From an uncultured Rhodanobacter sp. (GTDB lineage Bacteria > Pseudomonadota > Gammaproteobacteria > Xanthomonadales > Rhodanobacteraceae): 12,430 nucleotides of DNA. The translations under genes were made by a program, and so were the position numbers. The notes below the pieces were generated by a model. That model had not been told where the DNA came from. It saw only the letters and a program-made list of their open reading frames with translations, and searched no databases. Shown piece after piece: positions 7,590 through 12,430 of the stretch. Every line of letters starts with the position of its first letter. Position 1 is the first letter of the stretch. The stretch spans positions 1-12,430 of the forward strand of contig CALCWL010000292.1 in assembly GCA_937906285.1 (NCBI GenBank), in the 5' to 3' direction.

Positions 7590-7619
7590 TTGACAACGTT
7601 GTCATCTTGACCACAGACT
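7590..7619 (+). promoter_or_regulatory. Probable promoter of the kinase-receptor arm
   Basis: TTGACA (7590-7595) is a perfect -35 box. After 18 bases CAGACT (7614-7619) is a weak -10 match (three of six). The palindromic operator begins inside the -35 box and fills the first half of the spacer. The leader to the GTG at 7703 would be about 75 bases. Confidence 0.5.
7591..7604. promoter_or_regulatory. NagR-type operator, perfect 14-base palindrome TGACAACGTTGTCA
   Basis: The sequence is an exact inverted repeat with a CG centre, as usual for LacI-family operators. It resembles the NagR operator form I recall from comparative work on GlcNAc regulons of gammaproteobacteria. It overlaps the -35 element of the kinase promoter. 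Its first eleven bases recur in opposite orientation in front of the transporter gene. Confidence 0.7.
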
Positions 7620-7702
7620 CGCCCTGCATCAGGCCGGCGTGCGGCCGCGCCGAGTGACCGGCGCACGCGTCGGGATCGCAGCGGAGTTTCGGGAGATCGT
7701 CC

Positions 7703-8815
7703 GTGGGGGAAGTCGCCAACCAGCGCCATGCCGTGTCGCCGTCGACCGCCGTGCCGGTCGATGCGGCGTCGTCGGAGCGGGTATCTGCGGCGTCGGACGG
7801 CGAGGCGGCGCAGCCGTTCCTCGCTGCCGATGTCGGCGGCACGCATGCGCGGGTCGGCCTGGTCAGCGGCTGCGGCGATGCGCACGGCCCGGTCAGCGTG
7901 CTGCACTTCCGCCGCTACGCCTGCGCCGAGTGGCCCGACCTCGCCGCGATGCTGCGCGACTTCGTCGCACAACTGGCGCACACGCCGCACGCAGCCGCGG
8001 CCGCCGGCATCCGCGCATGCGCGGTGGCCTGCGCCGGTTACGTGCTGGACGACGCGATCGTCAACGGCAACCTGGCCTGGCCGGTGTCGATCCGCGCGAT
8101 CCGCAATGCGCTGGGCATCCGGCAGCTGGCGGTGATCAATGACTTCGAGGCGGTGGCCTACGCCACCCAGTTCCTCGATGAGGCCGAGACCCGCTGCATC
8201 ATCGAGGCACCCGTGCCGACGCCCGGACCGGTGCTGGTGATGGGGCCGGGCACCGGGCTGGGTTCGGCGGTGCTGTTGCCGGGCTCGCCGCGCGCCCGCG
8301 TGCTGGCCACCGAAGCGGGACAGATCTCGCTGGCGCCGGGCACCGAGCGGGAGATCGAGATCCTGCGCCTGCTGCGCCGCGAGCGCAGCCATGTCTCGTT
8401 CGAGGATGCGCTGTCCGGCCCCGGCTTGCTCAAGCTGTACCGCGCGCTGGCCGAACTGCATGGCGCCGCGTCGCGCTGGAACACGCCGGCCGAAGTCACC
8501 GCCGCGGCGCTGGAAGGCCGCGACCCGGTCGCCCGCGAAGTGCTGGAGGTCTTCTGCGGCCTGCTCGGCAGCTTCGTCGGCGACCTCGGCCTGCTCTACG
8601 GCGCCCGCGCGATCTACCTTGCCGGCGGCATCCTGCCGCGCATCCACGACTTCCTGCGCTCGAGCACCTTCGCCGAGCGCTACTTGAACAAGGGCGTCAT
8701 GCGCGCCTGGCTGCAACAGGTTCCGGTTCGACTGATCGAGCACGGCCAGCTTGGTGTCATCGGCGCCGCAAGCTGGTTTCTGGATGAAGGGCGCAACCCC
8801 GGGCAAGGAGCATGA
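7703..8815 (+). CDS. glk: Glucokinase-family sugar kinase, probable GlcNAc or glucose kinase
   Basis: The 370-residue product is an ATP-dependent hexokinase of the bacterial glucokinase (Glk) family, acting in the cytoplasm. The phosphate-binding motif DVGGTHAR is at residues 43-50, the presumed catalytic base Asp147 is in INDFEA, the second glycine-rich motif GPGTGLG is at 181-187, and LSGPGL and LAGGILPR also match the family. The motif written GEGGH in E. coli Glk reads TEAGQ here (203-207), so Gln207 replaces a sugar-contacting His. The N-terminus is about 36 residues longer than usual, low in complexity and Ala/Ser-rich. The GTG start is supported by GGGAGA seven bases upstream, but a later start is possible. 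It leads the plus-strand arm and precedes the TonB-dependent receptor by 137 bases. Context suggests GlcNAc phosphorylation after uptake by the transporter; plain glucokinase activity is equally compatible with the fold. Confidence 0.87.
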   Translation: MGEVANQRHAVSPSTAVPVDAASSERVSAASDGEAAQPFLAADVGGTHARVGLVSGCGDAHGPVSVLHFRRYACAEWPDLAAMLRDFVAQLAHTPHAAAAAGIRACAVACAGYVLDDAIVNGNLAWPVSIRAIRNALGIRQLAVINDFEAVAYATQFLDEAETRCIIEAPVPTPGPVLVMGPGTGLGSAVLLPGSPRARVLATEAGQISLAPGTEREIEILRLLRRERSHVSFEDALSGPGLLKLYRALAELHGAASRWNTPAEVTAAALEGRDPVAREVLEVFCGLLGSFVGDLGLLYGARAIYLAGGILPRIHDFLRSSTFAERYLNKGVMRAWLQQVPVRLIEHGQLGVIGAASWFLDEGRNPGQGA

Positions 8816-8816
8816 G

Positions 8817-8921
8817 ATGAGCCCGATCCCGCACCACGGCGCCACGCCTACCACCGCAGTCCGCTGTCCATCGCCACCACGCGTCACCCACAGTCCGCGA
8901 CCGCATCCACGCCGGTCCTGA
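8817..8921 (+). CDS. Possible 34-residue leader ORF between kinase and receptor
   Basis: An ATG one base after the kinase stop has a strong AAGGAG six bases upstream and opens a 34-codon frame ending at 8921, 31 bases before the receptor start. The peptide is rich in Pro, Arg and His, begins 'MSPIPHHGATPTT' and resembles nothing I recognise. It has no hydrophobic segment. The ribosome site and position could indicate a leader peptide or coupling element. It may equally be chance in GC-rich DNA, or a ribosome site left from a lost gene. No promoter or operator copy was seen in the 8816-8952 gap, so receptor and kinase are probably one transcript. Confidence 0.25.
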   Translation: MSPIPHHGATPTTAVRCPSPPRVTHSPRPHPRRS

Positions 8922-8952
8922 TTCGATCCAGCCTCTTGAGGGGAGGAACACC

Positions 8953-11682
8953 ATGAACCATCGCAAGACATTGCTCGCCGCCAGCATCATTGCCGGTCTG
9001 TGCGTTTCCGGTGCGTTGTTTGCGCAGGACAGCACGGCTGCGGCCGATGCCGGCCAGCCCAAGAAGTCCGACGTCAAGGAACTGGCCACGGTGACCGTCG
9101 TCGGCATCCGCGACAGCGAGGCCGAGTCGCTGGCGTTGAAGAAGGCCGCCGATTCGCACGTGGAGGTGGTCACCGCCGAGGACATCGGCAAGCTGCCGGC
9201 CAAGAACGTGGCCGATACGTTGCAGCGCCTGCCCGGCGTCAACGTCGGCACCTCCAGCGCCGGCGAGGGCGGCTTCGACGAGAACGACCGCATCAGCCTG
9301 CGCGGTACCGCGCCCAGCATGACCCAGACCTTGGTCGACGGCCACAACATCGGCACCGGCGACTGGTTCGTGCTCAACCAGACCGCCACCGTCGGCCGCA
9401 GCGTCAGCTACAGCCTGTTGCCGGCGGAGATCGTCAGCGAGGTGGTGGTGAACAAGACCTCCGAGGCGCGCCTGGTCGAAGGCGGCGCCGCCGGCACCGT
9501 CAACATCATCACCCGCAAGCCGCTGCAGTTCGCCAAGCCGGTGACCGTGCACGCGACGGTGGGCGGCGTCTACTCCGACCTGCCCGGCAGCACCAAGCCC
9601 CAGTTCAGCGGCCTGTTCAACTGGAAGAACGACGCGGGCACCTTCGGCGTGATGGCGCAGGCGTTCTACGAGGAGCGCAGCCTGCAGCGCAACGGCCAGG
9701 AAGTGCTTGGCCTGGAGCAGCTCAAGAGCACCGACGCCATCGTCGCCGCCCATCCGGACCTGGACGGGGTCTATTTCCCCAGCCTGATCGGCAACGTGCT
9801 GTTCACCCAGAAGCGCAAGCGCACCGGCGGGTCGGTCGACGTGCAGTTCAAGCCCGCCGACAACGTCACGGTCAACCTGAGCGGCTTCTACAGCAAGCTC
9901 AAGGCCAACAACTTCAACCGCAACTACATGATGTGGGCCACCCACTTCGTGCACGGCGCGACCAACCTCGAACCCGGCTACGTGGTCAGCAACAACACGC
10001 TGACGAATGCCTCGTTCTCGCCCAGCAACGACGCGACGAACTACGGCATCTACGACCAGATCTCGCGCGAGGCCTCCTCCTCGACCCGCTTCTTCACCGC
10101 CGACGTCGACTGGCGCGCGACGGACAGCCTGAGCTTCACCGCCCAGCTCGGCACCACCAAGGGCGAGGGCTCCAGCCCGAAGCAGGACGTGCTGGAACTC
10201 AACACCGCGCCGGGCACCGACGCCGCGTGGGATTTCCGCGGTACCGGCAAGCCGGTCAACTGGTCGCTGGGCCCCGACAACAGCTCGCCGGCGGCCTCGG
10301 GCGTCAGCGCCAACTGGATCTTCGGCGAGGGCGGCATCAACGTCGAGGACAAGGAGAACTGGGGCAAGATCGACGGCGAGTTCGACTTCGACGACAGCAC
10401 GCTGGCCTCGCTGCAGTTCGGCGTGCGCTACGCCGACCACACGCGCGAGAACCCGTATGCGTTCGCGCAGGGTCCGAACGGCGGCGACTGGAGCAACCCG
10501 GCCAATTTCCCCTCCAGCTTCGGCCATTACCCGGGTGATTTCGGCAGCTCGCTGGGCGGCTCGTTCCCGACCAACATCTGGTACTACTCGCAGGCCGACC
10601 TGGCTGCCTACGACTCGAAATACGCCAACCGCGGCCCGGAGCGGCTGTACCCGAACGACATCTACAAGGTGAACGAGAAGGACAGCGCGATCTACCTGCA
10701 GGCCAACTTCATCGGCGACCGCTGGAGCGGCAACGTGGGCGTGCGCTACGTGCACACCAAGCAGGCGGTGAACTACACCAGCACCTCGCCGCAGGAAACG
10801 GAGGTGGAAGGGCCGATCCTCGGTTCGGCGTTCTTCCCGGCCGGCTACTACTGGAACACCAACAACGCCAGCTACAGCAAGGCGCTGCCCAGCGCCAACC
10901 TGAAGTTCAACCTGACCGACGACGTGCTGGCGCGCGTGGCGGTGTCGCAGACGCTGACCCGGCCGGACTACTCGGCACTGGCCGGCACCGTGTCGCTGGA
11001 TGACACCGGCCACACCGGCAGCGGCGGCAACCCGAACCTGAAGCCGCTGATCTCGACCAACTTCGACGCGGCCCTGGAGTGGTACTTCGCGCCGCGCGGC
11101 CTGCTGTCGGCCGGCGTGTACGAGATGTCGCTGCAGAACTACGTCACCTTCGCCTCCGAATCGCGCCTGTACAAGGACATGCCGGCCAGCACGGCGGCAG
11201 GGCACGATGTCTACTCGGCCTATCAGGTGAACATCCCCAGCAACGTCGACGGCAAGGTGCGCGGCGTGGAGTTGAACTACCAGCAGCCGATCGGCGACAA
11301 CTTCGGCGTCGCGCTCAACTACACCTATGCCACCGGCAACGCCGACAACGGGCAGGACCTGCAGGGCACCTCGAAGCACACCGCCAACGCCTCGGCCTTC
11401 TTCGAGAACGACAAGTTCAACGCGCGGGTGAGCTACACCTACCGCTCGTCGTACTTCGCCGGCCCGGATCGCGGCGGCTTCTTCTACATGCAGGGTACCG
11501 GCTACCTGTCCGCGTCGCTGGGCTACAGCATCAACGACTGGATGTCGGTGTCGCTGGACGGCCTCAACCTCAACAGCCCGAAACTGCGCTACTACGTCAA
11601 GGGCGACGGTTACGGCATCCAGCCGCGTTCGACCTACATCAACGGTCGCCAGTACTACCTGAACCTCCGCTTCAAGTTCTGA
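8953..11682 (+). CDS. TonB-dependent outer-membrane receptor, Xanthomonas/Caulobacter type
   Basis: The 909-residue product is a TonB-dependent transporter that moves ligand across the outer membrane using TonB-ExbBD energy. Residues 1-24 are a signal peptide ending 'GALFA'. A TonB-box-like stretch 'ELATVTVVG' follows at 43-51. The plug domain runs from about 66 to 191, with 'VADTLQRLPGVNV', 'ISLRGT' and the closing 'EGGAAGTVNIITRKPL'. The rest has alternating beta-barrel character and ends in a terminal Phe ('YYLNLRFKF'), as outer-membrane proteins do. Length and plug style match the large Xanthomonas/Caulobacter carbohydrate receptor group. The ATG has GGGGAGGA at 8940-8947, an excellent ribosome site. 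Its neighbours, a kinase, sugar transporter and hexosaminidase, point to GlcNAc oligomers from chitin or peptidoglycan as ligand; this is inference. An intrinsic terminator follows the gene. Confidence 0.92.
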   Translation: MNHRKTLLAASIIAGLCVSGALFAQDSTAAADAGQPKKSDVKELATVTVVGIRDSEAESLALKKAADSHVEVVTAEDIGKLPAKNVADTLQRLPGVNVGTSSAGEGGFDENDRISLRGTAPSMTQTLVDGHNIGTGDWFVLNQTATVGRSVSYSLLPAEIVSEVVVNKTSEARLVEGGAAGTVNIITRKPLQFAKPVTVHATVGGVYSDLPGSTKPQFSGLFNWKNDAGTFGVMAQAFYEERSLQRNGQEVLGLEQLKSTDAIVAAHPDLDGVYFPSLIGNVLFTQKRKRTGGSVDVQFKPADNVTVNLSGFYSKLKANNFNRNYMMWATHFVHGATNLEPGYVVSNNTLTNASFSPSNDATNYGIYDQISREASSSTRFFTADVDWRATDSLSFTAQLGTTKGEGSSPKQDVLELNTAPGTDAAWDFRGTGKPVNWSLGPDNSSPAASGVSANWIFGEGGINVEDKENWGKIDGEFDFDDSTLASLQFGVRYADHTRENPYAFAQGPNGGDWSNPANFPSSFGHYPGDFGSSLGGSFPTNIWYYSQADLAAYDSKYANRGPERLYPNDIYKVNEKDSAIYLQANFIGDRWSGNVGVRYVHTKQAVNYTSTSPQETEVEGPILGSAFFPAGYYWNTNNASYSKALPSANLKFNLTDDVLARVAVSQTLTRPDYSALAGTVSLDDTGHTGSGGNPNLKPLISTNFDAALEWYFAPRGLLSAGVYEMSLQNYVTFASESRLYKDMPASTAAGHDVYSAYQVNIPSNVDGKVRGVELNYQQPIGDNFGVALNYTYATGNADNGQDLQGTSKHTANASAFFENDKFNARVSYTYRSSYFAGPDRGGFFYMQGTGYLSASLGYSINDWMSVSLDGLNLNSPKLRYYVKGDGYGIQPRSTYINGRQYYLNLRFKF

Positions 11683-11698
11683 CGCAACGCCGCGGCAT

Positions 11699-11720
11699 GG
11701 CGCGCCAGGGAAGGCGCGCC
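11699..11720. repeat. GGCGCGCC repeated around a 6-base loop
   Basis: Two copies of the self-complementary octamer GGCGCGCC (11699-11706 and 11713-11720) flank AGGGAA and can form an 8-bp hairpin just after the receptor stop. It precedes the main terminator and may protect the transcript 3' end. Confidence 0.4.
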
Positions 11721-11734
11721 GACACCCTCCCCGT

Positions 11735-11771
11735 GCGGGCCCTCGGCATTGGTTGGCGGGCCCGCTTTTTT
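11735..11771 (+). terminator. Intrinsic terminator after the receptor gene
   Basis: GCGGGCCC (11735-11742) pairs with GGGCCCGC (11758-11765) across a 15-base loop and is followed directly by six Ts (11766-11771). This is a standard rho-independent terminator, placed 52 bases after the receptor stop and 55 bases before the hexosaminidase start. Confidence 0.85.
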
Positions 11772-11777
11772 GGCGTG

Positions 11778-11804
11778 GCATGGTGGCCCTGCGTGGCACC
11801 ATGC
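11778..11804. repeat. Inverted repeat GCATGGTG-N11-CACCATGC before the hexosaminidase
   Basis: Perfect 8-base arms lie between the terminator and the ribosome site of the next gene. They could form a leader hairpin or a regulator site. The arms do not match the TGACAAC operator word seen upstream of the kinase. Confidence 0.35.
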
Positions 11805-11826
11805 GAACGCGCACCGGAGAATGCGG

Positions 11827-12430
11827 ATGACCCGTCGATGCCTGCCGACCCTGTATTGCGTGCTTGCGTTGCTCATGTTGCTGCCGCTGCCGCCGGCAAG
11901 CGCAACGGCCGCACCGCCTTCGCTGATTCCGCTGCCCGTGCAGCTCGTGCCGGGCGACGGCAGCTTCCGCGTCGATGCCGCCACCACCATCGTGGTGGCC
12001 GACCATGACCCGGCCACCACGCAGGCCGCGCATTACCTGATCGACCTGTTGGCACGCACGCGCAGTCTGACGCTGCAGCTTGCCGGCAGCGCGAAGCACG
12101 CCATCGTGCTGCAGCGCGACCCGCAGGCGCCGGTGGCGCAGGCCGGCGGCTACGCGCTCGATGTCGCTGCGCAAGGCATCCGCGTGCGCGCGCGCGACGA
12201 TGCCGGCCTGTTCCACGGCGTGGTCACCCTGTACCAGTTGCTCACGCCCGATGCCGCGCGCGGCGCGGTGGTCGTGCCGGCGCTGTCCATCCGCGACTGG
12301 CCGCGCTTCGCCTGGCGCGGCGTGATGCTCGATTCGGTGCGGCATTTCCAGAGCGTGGCCGAGGTCAAGACGCTGCTCGACCAGATGGCCCAGCACAAGC
12401 TCGACGTGCTGCACTGGCACCTCACCGACG
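11827..12430 (+). CDS. GH20 beta-N-acetylhexosaminidase, 3' end beyond the window
   Basis: About 201 residues are visible of a glycoside hydrolase family 20 enzyme, which releases terminal GlcNAc or GalNAc from oligosaccharides. A signal peptide occupies about residues 1-29 (hydrophobic run 'LALLMLLPLPPASATAA'), so the enzyme is exported. The N-terminal GH20b-type domain follows, with 'LIPLPVQLVPGDGSF' and 'GGYALDV'. The start of the catalytic barrel shows 'FAWRGVMLDSVRHF' and 'KLDVLHWHLTD', a strong family signature. The catalytic Asp-Glu pair lies beyond the edge. GGAGA at 11816-11820 is six bases from the ATG at 11827 but adjoins the in-frame ATG at 11821, so 11827 is preferred. Its presence gives the main support for GlcNAc as substrate of the locus. 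Confidence 0.92.
   Translation, partial: MTRRCLPTLYCVLALLMLLPLPPASATAAPPSLIPLPVQLVPGDGSFRVDAATTIVVADHDPATTQAAHYLIDLLARTRSLTLQLAGSAKHAIVLQRDPQAPVAQAGGYALDVAAQGIRVRARDDAGLFHGVVTLYQLLTPDAARGAVVVPALSIRDWPRFAWRGVMLDSVRHFQSVAEVKTLLDQMAQHKLDVLHWHLTD

Noticed and set aside
11821..11826. Upstream in-frame ATG for the hexosaminidase
   Set aside because: It directly abuts GGAGA, leaving no spacer, whereas the ATG at 11827 has a six-base spacing.
8884..12420. A 1178-codon open frame on the minus strand opposite the receptor and hexosaminidase
   Set aside because: It is a GC-rich antisense frame rich in Arg, Gly, Val and His with no domain signal, lying across two well-supported genes.

Overview
The window looks like chromosomal DNA from a high-GC gammaproteobacterium of the Xanthomonadales/Lysobacterales (a Rhodanobacter, Dyella or Xanthomonas-like organism). 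This rests on the uniformly high third-position GC, a long TonB-dependent receptor of the Xanthomonas/Caulobacter type, and a TolB-like/TPR membrane protein of a kind common in that order. No mobile elements, CRISPR arrays, tRNAs or rRNAs were found.

Left part (1-4763). A di-heme c-type cytochrome runs off the left edge on the minus strand (1-901). Upstream of it on the same strand is a membrane-anchored TolB-like/TPR protein (977-2809). Directly before that gene, overlapping its start by ATGA, is a 48-codon reading frame (2806-2952) that resembles the N-terminus of the same protein family, probably a remnant of a tandem paralogue. A divergent intergenic region with two inverted repeats leads to a secreted S10-family serine carboxypeptidase on the plus strand (3159-4763).

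Right part (4779-12430). This is an N-acetylglucosamine/chitooligosaccharide utilisation locus. On the minus strand lie a FucP-family sugar transporter (nagP-like, 5982-7271) and a LacI-family repressor (nagR-like, 4813-5859). On the plus strand lie a glucokinase-family sugar kinase (7703-8815), a TonB-dependent receptor (8953-11682) and the start of a GH20 beta-N-acetylhexosaminidase (11827 to the right edge). The two arms diverge from a 431-base control region. In it, both putative promoters have a TTGACA -35 box embedded in the same 12-base word TTGACAACGTTG; on the kinase side this forms a perfect 14-base palindrome. This is the expected layout for repression of both arms by the LacI-type protein.

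Inferred flow: oligosaccharides cross the outer membrane through the TonB-dependent receptor, the exported hexosaminidase releases GlcNAc, the transporter brings it across the inner membrane, the kinase phosphorylates it, and the repressor senses the sugar or its phosphate. nagA and nagB are not in the window. The GlcNAc assignment depends mainly on the GH20 gene and the operator-like sequence; the kinase and receptor alone would not fix the substrate. Nothing here is an obviously new kind of system. The points most worth a second look are the operator arrangement, the coupled paralogue remnant, and the substituted active-site positions in the kinase and transporter.
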